A stretch of 8,454 nucleotides of DNA from Chthoniobacter flavus. Lineage in GTDB: Bacteria; Verrucomicrobiota; Verrucomicrobiia; Chthoniobacterales; DYNR01. The notes beneath the pieces were generated by a model. It saw only the letters and a program-made list of their open reading frames with translations, was not told the origin of the DNA and ran no database searches. The stretch spans positions 1-8,454 of the forward strand of contig DYNR01000057.1 of the NCBI GenBank assembly GCA_020720945.1. Direction: 5' to 3'. This document shows, piece after piece, positions 1-6,967 of this stretch; positions within the stretch are counted from its first letter, which is position 1; each line of letters begins with the position of its first letter. A program made the position numbers and the translations under genes.

Positions 1-12
1 TGAAATATAAAG

Positions 13-1521
13 ATGAATAAAGATGGCAAAAACACACGGGAGAATATAGGCTTACCTCCAAGGATGAAGACGACGGTTCGCTTGAGGAAACTCAGTTATT
101 GGCACGATGAAATGGCTCGGCTGGCAAAAGAAGGGAGCTCTCCTAGCGTAGTGCGACGGGCCCTTTTAGACCATGGGTGCGAGGTGTCGCTCAATGCGGT
201 CAAAAAATATCTGGAAGTGTGGGAGGAACGGGGGTGGCCAGGGAGTGCGGAGTTGGGGCTTTTTCGGTTGCAAAAGCATTTTGACCTGTCGCCGTGGAAA
301 GAGGATTTGGCGGTTCCTATGCCAGTTCCCATGCCGCGAGAAGAGACGCCTGCAGAAGTGCCCGAAAAGCCGCCGATCAAAAATTTTCGGGAAGAAACAG
401 CCGCGCCTCCACCAAGGAAACCGGAGAGGCCCGCCGTGACGGGAGATGCCGTGGAAGAGTGGGTTCCCGGCAAAGGTTTGCTCGCAAAAAACGAAAAAAC
501 AAGTGAGCCGCGCGCGGCGCAGACAGCAGGGACAACACCCCCGCCTTTGCCCGATGCCCCCCCGCTTCCAGCCGTGGCAGAAACTCCGTCTTTTCCGGAC
601 GAAAATTTGGAAGAGGAGGAGGAAGAAGAGGATGATGATGAGGAGGAAGAGGAACCTTCCACTTCGGATGAGCCTTTATCGGAAAATCTGCAACCTGCTT
701 TCCCGCAAAGAATTGAACAAATTTTCCCCGAAGGAAAAGGGGTTCCGTTTTCCGTGGGGGAAACGGAACCAACAAAGGCGGCAACTGCAAAAAAAAGTTT
801 TATCGAAACCCTGGAACGGGAAGAAATCGCCGCCTCCAACCGCTCCGCCATCGTGCAAAGCCCGCAAGTCGAAAAAGGCGTGGCGGAACTTTGCGAAGGA
901 GACCCTCTCGGAGTCGGCTGGCGAGGCTATGACACGGATTACATCTGGTGGGAAGTGCTGATCGGAGATTTGAAGAAGCAGCTCGATGAGGAGCGGGCGA
1001 TGCGGTGGTCTGGCAGGCAAGTGGATTACAGCGGGCTGCGATGGGAAGACCTCGGGTGGTTCGACCTTTTCGGGATGTATCGCTGGGGCAACAAAGATTA
1101 CGATATGACCAACGAAATCAAGGAGTTGCTCGACAGGGTTTACATGCAGTCGCGGAAGTATGTGATGATTAACTGGCAGGAAGGCGCGGGGGACAGAAAA
1201 ACCCTTTTCGTCGTCACCCCGGGAAGCCGCCTTCAAAGAGCTATCGCGGAAAAAATGGATTTCATGCACATGCCCCGCTGGTGGCGCAGAAAAATGGAGG
1301 TCGAAGGATGGGTGCTACCATCGGCTGCGGGGTGGGACAACGACGACGGGCGAAGCGATGCGGAGCTGGGTTCTTGGACGATGCGGACGCCGAAGTTCCA
1401 GCAGCTCAAAGCGAAACTAAACGCGGGGTTCAAAGGGGAAGAAGAACCGCCGCTACCCGCATGGTATTTGAAAAAAAGCCGTGCGGAATGGTTGCAAGGA
1501 TTGCCGGCCGGAAGGATATAA
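13..1521 (+). CDS. Hypothetical protein with HTH-like N-terminus, acidic linker and Trp-rich C-terminal domain
   Basis: I do not recognise this 502-residue protein. Residues about 30-72 look like a small helix-turn-helix: a helix with LAKEGSSPSVVRRALLDHG, then VSLNAVKKYLE and a Trp-containing end, the pattern of DNA-binding domains that read 'EG.S...I...L...G..VS..TV..YL'. Residues about 97-300 are low-complexity and probably disordered, rich in Pro, Glu, Ala and Lys, with 15 consecutive acidic residues at 200-214. Residues about 300-502 look folded and contain 15 Trp, including the WW pairs at 312-313 and 423-424. There is no signal peptide or membrane segment. ATG 13 lies 12 bases from the window edge and has no clear ribosome binding site; ATG 64 (residue 18) is an alternative start. 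The reading frame is long and uninterrupted, and the composition makes domain sense, so it is very likely a real gene. A DNA-binding or nucleoid-associated role is only a guess from the HTH-like part. It converges on the tRNA gene downstream. Confidence 0.8.
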   Translation: MNKDGKNTRENIGLPPRMKTTVRLRKLSYWHDEMARLAKEGSSPSVVRRALLDHGCEVSLNAVKKYLEVWEERGWPGSAELGLFRLQKHFDLSPWKEDLAVPMPVPMPREETPAEVPEKPPIKNFREETAAPPPRKPERPAVTGDAVEEWVPGKGLLAKNEKTSEPRAAQTAGTTPPPLPDAPPLPAVAETPSFPDENLEEEEEEEDDDEEEEEPSTSDEPLSENLQPAFPQRIEQIFPEGKGVPFSVGETEPTKAATAKKSFIETLEREEIAASNRSAIVQSPQVEKGVAELCEGDPLGVGWRGYDTDYIWWEVLIGDLKKQLDEERAMRWSGRQVDYSGLRWEDLGWFDLFGMYRWGNKDYDMTNEIKELLDRVYMQSRKYVMINWQEGAGDRKTLFVVTPGSRLQRAIAEKMDFMHMPRWWRRKMEVEGWVLPSAAGWDNDDGRSDAELGSWTMRTPKFQQLKAKLNAGFKGEEEPPLPAWYLKKSRAEWLQGLPAGRI

Positions 1522-1591
1522 CTCGTTGAAAGAAACCGAGATGAAGGAATGTCTGGCGGAGGTAAAAACCGCGGCAACAAAAAGGGAGAAG

Positions 1592-1598
1592 AAAAAAA
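1592..1598 (-). terminator. T7 run directly after the tRNA-Pro 3' end
   Basis: On the minus strand the discriminator base at 1599 is followed at once by seven T residues, then a pyrimidine-rich stretch. With the stable T-arm and acceptor stem of the tRNA in front, this could end transcription without a dedicated hairpin. It could equally be a 3' trailer trimmed by nucleases. CCA is not encoded, so it must be added after transcription. Confidence 0.35.
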
Positions 1599-1672
1599 TC
1601 GGGCTGGCGGGATTCGAACCCACGGCCTCTGCGTCCCGAACGCAGCGCTCTACCAAGCTAAGCTACAGCCCG
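1599..1672 (-). tRNA. tRNA-Pro, anticodon CGG
   Basis: Read on the minus strand, this folds into a full 74-nt cloverleaf. A perfect 7-bp acceptor stem (CGGGCTG with CAGCCCG) is followed by TA and a 4-bp D stem with a D loop containing GG. The anticodon stem CTGCG/CGCAG encloses the loop TTCGGGA, then comes a 5-nt variable loop, and a 5-bp T stem (one G-T pair) encloses TTCGAAT. The anticodon is CGG (plus-strand positions 1636-1638), which reads the Pro codon CCG. The C1-G72 pair and discriminator A73 match known bacterial proline tRNA identity elements, which supports the assignment. CCA is not encoded. The gene lies alone between two protein genes: convergent with the hypothetical gene on its left and divergent from the operon on its right. 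Confidence 0.97.
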
Positions 1673-1725
1673 TTTTGTCTTGCCGGAAACGAAACACACG
1701 CACGCCCCCGCAACGGTTCCCGACT

Positions 1726-1754
1726 ATCCTACGATTCCCCCGCTTCTGCAAGCA
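1726..1754 (-). promoter_or_regulatory. Candidate sigma70-type promoter for tRNA-Pro
   Basis: On the minus strand TGCTTG (plus positions 1749-1754) and TAGGAT (1726-1731) are separated by 17 bases. TAGGAT matches four of six consensus -10 positions and the -35 match is poor. Transcription would start near 1719 and give a leader of roughly 45-50 nt before the mature tRNA. The position is sensible but the boxes are weak, so this is a low-confidence call. Confidence 0.25.
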
Positions 1755-1779
1755 CAAACAGGGAAAAAACTTTTTCCGC

Positions 1780-1800
1780 CTTGCCCGCAGCGGAAGCAAG
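1780..1800 (+). other. Small hairpin in the leader of the six-gene operon
   Basis: CTTGC then CCG (1780-1787) pairs with CGG and GCAAG (1791-1793 and 1796-1800) around a 3-base loop, with AA (1794-1795) bulged. It lies about 30 bases before the TTG start of the TIGR03790-family gene and is followed by short T runs (1806-1816). A second inverted repeat, GGAAAAA/TTTTTCC, sits just upstream at 1762-1777. They could be leader structures or chance pairing. No convincing plus-strand promoter was found between 1673 and 1831. Confidence 0.3.
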
Positions 1801-1823
1801 AAGGGTTTTCATTTTTAACTCGC

Positions 1824-1827
1824 GAGG
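1824..1827 (+). promoter_or_regulatory. GAGG ribosome binding site supporting the TTG start at 1832
   Basis: GAGG ends four bases before TTG 1832. The spacing is short but usable. It helps decide the start because the open frame runs upstream through the tRNA gene on the other strand with no suitable ATG, while TTG 1832 is directly followed by a textbook signal peptide. Confidence 0.4.
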
Positions 1828-1831
1828 CCCA

Positions 1832-3421
1832 TTGAAAAGAACGGGAGCGGTTTTTGCAGCACTCTTGCTCGCCTTTCTTTTTTTGGGGGAAAGCCTTGCC
1901 GGCATCGAAGAAAAACTGGCATCGGCGGTGGTCGTGGTTTTTAACCTAGACGCGCCCGGATCGAAAGAACTGGCACTTTACTACGCGCAAAAAAGGAAAA
2001 TTCCCGATGACTTTGTGATCGGTTTGCACTGCCCGCTTTCCGAAGAAATTTCTCGGGAAGAATACGCGGCAACCGTGGAAAAACCTCTCGTCAACGAATT
2101 GGTCGCCAGGCAGATATGGAAGCTGCAAGGACAAGAAGTGGCAGCCACCCGTGCCCGGTTTTTTGTTTTGATGCGCGGGATGCCGCTGAAAATCCGCAGC
2201 GCGTTGCCGCCACCTGCCGAAGGGGAAACGCGCCACCCGGTCAACGACCACGACGAGGCTTCCGTGGATTCCGAACTCGTCCTTGCTGGCGTTGCGAAAA
2301 AGGGTGCCAAGGGCGCTTTGGTCAACCCACTTTTCAAAGGGACAAACAAGGCCGTGGAGGGCTCCCCCATGCCTCCTGGCATGACGCTTGTTTGCAGGCT
2401 CGATGGCCCCGATGACCAAACCGTGCGGCAGATGATCGACGGGGCACTCTCCGCCGAAAAACGCGGCTTGTGGGGGTGGGCTTACGCGGATTTGCGGGGG
2501 TTGAGCGCGGGGCCCTATTACGAGGGGGACCGATGGATCGGCACCGCGGTAGAAAACCTGCGGACCAGCGGTGTTCCCGTCTTGACGGAAAATACGGAAG
2601 CGACTTTGCCAGAAGGACTTCCCGTGCGGGAAGCCGCCGTTTACTACGGCTGGTATGCGGGCAATGTGTGCGGCCCTTTTGCCGAGTCTGCGACAGAGTT
2701 TGTCCCGGGTGCCATCGCCGTCCACATCCACTCTTTCAGCGCGGCAACCTTGCGGAGCGCAACCGCCGGATGGTCTTCCCCGCTACTGGCAAAAGGCGCT
2801 GCCGTAACCGCCGGGAATGTTTACGAGCCATATCTCGGCCTCACCCTAAACCTCGATATTTTCCAAGACCGTTTGATGGCGGGATTTTGCGTGGCGGATG
2901 CCGCCTACGCCGCCTCCCCCGCACTATCGTGGATGGGCGTGATTTTGGGGGACCCGATTTACCGCCCTTACGCGGCATGGGAAACCGCCGGGCAAAAAAG
3001 AGCGGGCTTTAGCAACGAATGGGAACAATACAGGAACATCGTCAGAGATGCCGGTGGAAGCCTCGCTTCCGCAACCCCGAAATTGCTGGCTCTCGGAAAA
3101 GATTTGTCGAACCCGATGCCGGCGCTATCGGTCGCCTGCTGGCAGCTAGACGGAAAAAAATACGATGCGGCGATCAAGACCCTGCGGGCGGCACGCTGGC
3201 AAGGGTTGCTATCTTGGCAAAGGACGCAAATCGACTGGCTGTTAATCCGCGCCTACGAAAGCAAGGGCGACAAAAACGGCGCGGGAAAAGTGATAAAAGA
3301 AGCGGCAAAAGAAGAGTTGTCTGACGCGGAAAAACGGTTTTTTGCCGGGGAGCAAGACCGGCTTTTCCCCAAACCAACCCCCGCCGCAAATGGGGAAAAA
3401 AATGCGAAAGGGGCGAAATGA
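1832..3421 (+). CDS. TIGR03790-family exported protein with TPR-like C-terminus
   Basis: This 529-residue protein of unknown function resembles the TIGR03790 family. The TTG start is chosen because it yields a classic signal peptide: KR at residues 2-3, a hydrophobic core at about 5-18 and a likely cleavage after Ser-Leu-Ala (21-23). The family pattern then follows: a short beta strand ending in FN (37-38), then YYA and R-x-IP (50-58), FFVLMRGMPLKI (110-121), the acidic stretch DHDEASVDSE (139-148), a later LVCRLDGP, GWYAGNVCGPF, and PGAIAVHIHSFSA followed by KGAAVTAGNVYEPYL. The last ~100 residues look like helical TPR-type repeats and may be an extension. From memory, the family is recorded mainly in species carrying exosortase, the PEP-CTERM sorting enzyme; I cannot check that here. 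It is the first gene of the apparent operon, and its stop overlaps the next start by four bases. The protein should be periplasmic or otherwise envelope-located. Confidence 0.87.
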   Translation: MKRTGAVFAALLLAFLFLGESLAGIEEKLASAVVVVFNLDAPGSKELALYYAQKRKIPDDFVIGLHCPLSEEISREEYAATVEKPLVNELVARQIWKLQGQEVAATRARFFVLMRGMPLKIRSALPPPAEGETRHPVNDHDEASVDSELVLAGVAKKGAKGALVNPLFKGTNKAVEGSPMPPGMTLVCRLDGPDDQTVRQMIDGALSAEKRGLWGWAYADLRGLSAGPYYEGDRWIGTAVENLRTSGVPVLTENTEATLPEGLPVREAAVYYGWYAGNVCGPFAESATEFVPGAIAVHIHSFSAATLRSATAGWSSPLLAKGAAVTAGNVYEPYLGLTLNLDIFQDRLMAGFCVADAAYAASPALSWMGVILGDPIYRPYAAWETAGQKRAGFSNEWEQYRNIVRDAGGSLASATPKLLALGKDLSNPMPALSVACWQLDGKKYDAAIKTLRAARWQGLLSWQRTQIDWLLIRAYESKGDKNGAGKVIKEAAKEELSDAEKRFFAGEQDRLFPKPTPAANGEKNAKGAK

Positions 3422-4791
3422 AAACGGGACACCCCTCTTCCGAGCTCCGGCGGGCATCCGAAAAATACCTCGCCTTGCAATCCCTTTCTCCTGCCGAATC
3501 GTTGATCCAAGAAATTGATTTCCAACAGGTTGTATCGGAAGAAAAAATCGGGGAACTCGCTTTGCAGGCGAAATTTTATTCCGGGGAATTCGGGGATCGA
3601 TGGGTGACGCTTTGCGGGAAAGAAGTCCGCCTGCTGGACCCCGGAGCGTGGAATCGCGAGGCGGGGCCCGATTTTCGCGGGGTTACGGTGCTGGTGGACG
3701 GGGGCGAAAAACTGCACGGGGATCTGGAGATGGATTTGCATTCTTCCGGGTGGGAGCAACACGGCCATTCAACGAACCCGGCATTCGGAGAAGTCGTGTT
3801 GCATTTCTTTTTTCACGAGGGGCAGAAACGGGTTTTTGCGAGAAATTTTCGGAACGAAAGCGTGATGCAAGTGCGCCTTTTCCAGCGAGGGGAGAAAAGC
3901 GAAAACGGAGGGTCCGAGATTTTTTCCCCGGAACCGATCGGCTCGCCTGCGGACGCTTTGCTGCTAATCCGCTTGGCGGCGATGCACCGGTTGCAGGTCA
4001 AGGCGAAAGCGGCGGCAACTTCCGTCCGCCTGCACGGAAAAAAAACGGCCATTTTTCAGGGGGTGGCACGGGCATTGGGGTATAAGGACAACACAATTCC
4101 GCTGTCTCTTTTGGCGCAAAGGAGCGGGTGGAAAACGGCATCTGCCGCGTCGGGCGAACCGTATCTTTTTGGGCTTGCCGGATTTTTGTCGGGCGAAGAT
4201 TTCGATTTTGCGTCGGGTGACACAAAGCGGTATTTGCGCGGTTTGTGGGAAGAGTGGTGGAAAATACGGGATGCGGAAAACCGCTTGGTCCTACCTCCCG
4301 AAGCGTGGAAGCTTTCGGGCATCCGCCCCGCGAACCACCCCCACCGCCGCGTTGCCGCGCTCCGGGGAGTCGCGCAGGAAACCGGGCAGCTAACAGGTGC
4401 TGTCGAACGGGGGGACCTGGCGGCATTCGAAAATTGTCTGGCCCGGATCAAGCACCCGTTTTGGGGGAGGCACTGGAATTTGAAAGGCGGAGAACTGCCT
4501 CTCGGAAAAGAAGTTGCGCTCGTCGGGAAAAACCGCATCGCCGACATTGCCGCGAATTTGTTCGTCCCTCTGCTGGCAGAAGAAAAAGAAGATGCCTTCT
4601 CGTTGTGGGAGAAAATCAGACCGGGGCAAACGCCGGCAAAAGTCTTCGATTACTCCGCTTGGCTTTGCCCTTCGCTGCCGGAAAAATCTCTCGTTTCCGC
4701 CGCTGTCCAACAAGGCATCCTGCAGCTCGGAAACGACTTTCGCGGAAAAGAAAGCCCCCGCTCCTTGCTCGCACGATATTTGAACCGATGA
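3418..4791 (+). CDS. DUF2851 family protein
   Basis: This 457-residue protein of unknown function has no signal peptide or membrane segment, so it is probably cytosolic. The N-terminal third shows the family's conserved blocks: 'VSEEKIGELALQAKFYSGEF' at about 39-58, D-P-G-x-W-N-R-E-A-G-P-D-F at 74-86, 'GDLEMDLHSSGW' at 101-112, then H115, H117, N120 and 'VVLHFFFHE' at 126-134. The remainder is helix-rich with no clear motif. The arrangement GPD-F, then about 17 residues, then E-x-D/H followed by W and paired His loosely recalls PD-(D/E)XK nuclease-like folds, which is my inference only. ATG 3418 overlaps the previous stop and is preceded by AAGGGG at 3408-3413, a good ribosome binding site. 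The stop overlaps the following ATPase start. A run of eight A (4038-4045) lies inside the gene. Confidence 0.9.
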   Translation: MKTGHPSSELRRASEKYLALQSLSPAESLIQEIDFQQVVSEEKIGELALQAKFYSGEFGDRWVTLCGKEVRLLDPGAWNREAGPDFRGVTVLVDGGEKLHGDLEMDLHSSGWEQHGHSTNPAFGEVVLHFFFHEGQKRVFARNFRNESVMQVRLFQRGEKSENGGSEIFSPEPIGSPADALLLIRLAAMHRLQVKAKAAATSVRLHGKKTAIFQGVARALGYKDNTIPLSLLAQRSGWKTASAASGEPYLFGLAGFLSGEDFDFASGDTKRYLRGLWEEWWKIRDAENRLVLPPEAWKLSGIRPANHPHRRVAALRGVAQETGQLTGAVERGDLAAFENCLARIKHPFWGRHWNLKGGELPLGKEVALVGKNRIADIAANLFVPLLAEEKEDAFSLWEKIRPGQTPAKVFDYSAWLCPSLPEKSLVSAAVQQGILQLGNDFRGKESPRSLLARYLNR

Positions 4792-5840
4792 ACCACCCCG
4801 ACTTAGAAATCCTGCTCACGCTGGCGCGCGAACACCGCGCATCCGACCTTTTGTTGCAAGAAAACCGAGCCCCGAGTTTGCGCATCGGCGGGCAGATCGT
4901 CCCCGTCGAGGCCCCGCCCATTTCTCCCGAAGTGTTCGATTTGCTGTGGGGAGATTGCGGAGGAAAAGAAAGCGATACGGATGTGGATGCTTCCATCACG
5001 GATGCTGGCGGGGGGCGCTACCGCGTCAATTTGTTGCGCCAACTCGGGATGCGGGCAGCAGTCCTGCGGAGGATATCCCAGGAAATCCCTTCGATGGAAG
5101 ATTTGGGCTTGCCCTCGGCACTACTGCAAGGGTGGATGAACCGGAAGTCCGGTCTCATTTTGGTTTGCGGCCCGACGGGCAGCGGAAAATCAACGACGGT
5201 CGCGGCGATGATCGACTGGGTGAACCGGACGGCCAACCGGCACATCGTAACGGTGGAAGACCCTGTGGAGTATTTGTTTACACCAGACAAGTGCGTTGTG
5301 ACCCAGCGGGAAATCGGGTTGGATACAGGCTCTTTTTGCGAGGGGATGCGCAGGGCGTTGCGGCAAAGCCCCGACCTGATTTTTGTCGGAGAAATCCGCG
5401 ACCGTGCGACCGCGGAAATCGCGTTGCAGGCATCCGAGACGGGCCATGTCGTCATCAGCACGCTCCATGTGGGACGCGCGGCAGAAGCGGTCACCAGGAT
5501 GCGCCTGCTTTTTGCCCCGGACGAAAGGGAGTTTGTTTCGCAAGTATTCTCCCGGGAGCTATCCGGTATTTTTTGTCAAAGGCTCGTGCAAGGAACCGCT
5601 GGTGGCGTGGTTCTCGCCGCCGAACATTTGAGCAACATCGGCGTCGTTTCCCAATTTTTGGCAGAAGGAAAAACGGAAGAACTCTCGGACTTTCTTTCTG
5701 GGGCGAAAACACAGGAAAGCAAAAGCTTGACGCAGGATTTGATCGAAAAAGTGTTGGAGGGGAAAATTACGCCCGAGGTGGCGAAGCTTTCCGCCCCTGA
5801 ACCGATGGAGGTAACTCGCGCCTTGCGGGGGATCCGCTGA
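4788..5840 (+). CDS. PilT/PilU-like type IV pilus ATPase (divergent paralogue)
   Basis: This 350-residue secretion ATPase of the PilT family should act on the inner face of the cytoplasmic membrane to drive pilus retraction or assist it. The N-terminal PAS-like half starts with ASDLLLQENRAPSLRIGG (18-35; the usual family form is SDLH) and continues to RYRVN (77-81). The RecA-like half has Walker A GPTGSGKS (128-135), an Asp box beginning at VEDPVEY (156-162), Walker B LIFVGEIRD (197-205) and a His box TGHVVISTLH (218-227). Catalytic residues are therefore intact. The segment matching PilT's AIRNLIRE motif reads VVSQFLAE (286-293), with the arginines lost, and the C-terminal tail also departs from PilT. 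This fits a PilU-like accessory role better than PilT itself. The ATG overlaps the DUF2851 stop (ATGA) and has no visible Shine-Dalgarno, so reinitiation after the upstream gene is likely. Confidence 0.92.
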   Translation: MNHPDLEILLTLAREHRASDLLLQENRAPSLRIGGQIVPVEAPPISPEVFDLLWGDCGGKESDTDVDASITDAGGGRYRVNLLRQLGMRAAVLRRISQEIPSMEDLGLPSALLQGWMNRKSGLILVCGPTGSGKSTTVAAMIDWVNRTANRHIVTVEDPVEYLFTPDKCVVTQREIGLDTGSFCEGMRRALRQSPDLIFVGEIRDRATAEIALQASETGHVVISTLHVGRAAEAVTRMRLLFAPDEREFVSQVFSRELSGIFCQRLVQGTAGGVVLAAEHLSNIGVVSQFLAEGKTEELSDFLSGAKTQESKSLTQDLIEKVLEGKITPEVAKLSAPEPMEVTRALRGIR

Positions 5841-5875
5841 GCGTCTAACATCCAGCCGAAACCGATTTCCAAATC

Positions 5876-6967
5876 ATGAAACAAGATTATCCGCCAGACA
5901 TGGTCACACTCCTGGAGCAAACCATCGCCCACGGAGCGTCGGATCTCCACATCTCGACCGATATGCCCCCGATGATGCGCCAAGACGGGGAAATCACTCC
6001 GCTTTACCAAAAACCGATCGGCGCCGATGACACCCGGCGACTGATTTTGGACATCCTGACGAACGCCCAAAGGGCGCGTCTGGAAGAGACTTGGGAGCTG
6101 GACTTTGCGTTAAATATCGAAAAAGTCGGACGCTTTCGCGGAAACGCGCACTTTTCCAAAGGCTGCCTCGAAGCCGCATTCCGCCACATCCCAGAAAAAA
6201 TTCCCGAACTGGAACAGCTCGGGCACCGGGCGACGATTTTTCCCTTGCTCGGCCTGCAACGGGGCCTCGTGCTCGTGACCGGGGTGACGGGCTCCGGAAA
6301 AAGCACGACGCTGGCCTCCATGGTCCAGGAAGTTTCGCGACGGAGAGCGGGCGTGATCGTCACCCTCGAAGACCCCGTCGAATTCCTTTTGCAAAGCGGA
6401 AGAAGCATCATCAAACAAAGGGAAATCGGCAAGGACACGACCAGTTTTTCCGAAGGATTGCGCCATGTTTTACGGCAAGACCCCGATGTGATTTTAGTCG
6501 GAGAAATGCGGGACCCAGAAACCATGAGAGCGGCGATCAGTGCCGCCGAAACCGGACACCTCGTGTTTTCGACACTGCATACCATCGATGCGCCAAAAGC
6601 GATCGACCGGATCGTTGACGCATTTCCCGGGGACCAGCAACCGCAGATCATCGCCCAGCTCGCCAATTCGTTGGAAGCCATTATTTCTCAACGCCTTTTG
6701 CCGAAAGCTAGCGGAAGCGGGCGGGTCTTGGCGACGGAAATGCTGCGGGTCAACTTGGCTGTCCGTTCGTGCATACGCGAAAAGCGCTGGGAGCAGATCG
6801 TCGGCTTGATCGAAATTGGAAGCCGCGACGGGATGAACACGATCGACGAGTCGTTGGGCGATTTGCTCGGCGCAAAATGGATCACGCACGCGGAAGCGGT
6901 TTCCCACTGCCGCCACGAAGAAACGATGCTGGAATTTGCAGCAATCCGCGCGGGGGCCACAAAGTGA
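5876..6967 (+). CDS. pilT: Type IV pilus retraction ATPase PilT
   Basis: This 363-residue hexameric ATPase of the PilT family would depolymerise pilin to retract type IV pili (twitching motility, surface attachment, DNA uptake). Motifs in order: GASDLHIS (20-27), GRFRGN (85-90), Walker A GVTGSGKS (136-143), Asp box TLEDPVEF (163-170) running to REIGKDT, Walker B VILVGEMRD (205-213), His box TGHLVFSTLHT (226-236) and the PilT signature region AVRSCIRE (295-302), close to AIRNLIRE, followed by GSRDGMNTIDESL (315-327). Every catalytic element is present and the length is typical. ATG 5876 lies 35 bases after the preceding ATPase stop with no clear ribosome binding site; ATG 5900 is less likely because the N-terminal residues belong to the first helix. 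Its stop overlaps the ruvX GTG. The pairing with the upstream paralogue resembles the PilT-PilU pairs of proteobacteria. Confidence 0.95.
   Translation: MKQDYPPDMVTLLEQTIAHGASDLHISTDMPPMMRQDGEITPLYQKPIGADDTRRLILDILTNAQRARLEETWELDFALNIEKVGRFRGNAHFSKGCLEAAFRHIPEKIPELEQLGHRATIFPLLGLQRGLVLVTGVTGSGKSTTLASMVQEVSRRRAGVIVTLEDPVEFLLQSGRSIIKQREIGKDTTSFSEGLRHVLRQDPDVILVGEMRDPETMRAAISAAETGHLVFSTLHTIDAPKAIDRIVDAFPGDQQPQIIAQLANSLEAIISQRLLPKASGSGRVLATEMLRVNLAVRSCIREKRWEQIVGLIEIGSRDGMNTIDESLGDLLGAKWITHAEAVSHCRHEETMLEFAAIRAGATK

Noticed and set aside
96..851. Long minus-strand open frame rich in Ser runs opposite the hypothetical gene
   Set aside because: The Ser runs are just the antisense of the GAG/GAA acidic tract; it has no domain logic and no ribosome binding site.
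1504..1511. CCGGCCGG palindrome at the end of the first gene
   Set aside because: Lies inside coding sequence with no following T run; too short to call a terminator.
1481..1831. Upstream extension of the TIGR03790 frame
   Set aside because: It runs through a tRNA gene on the other strand and would bury the signal peptide; TTG 1832 is the sensible start.
4245..4787. Upstream extension of the first ATPase frame
   Set aside because: It is a shadow of DUF2851; family similarity begins at the ATG at 4788.
4946..5800. Plus-strand open frame of 284 residues inside the first ATPase gene
   Set aside because: Arg/Gly-rich out-of-frame shadow of a gene with all PilT motifs in another frame.
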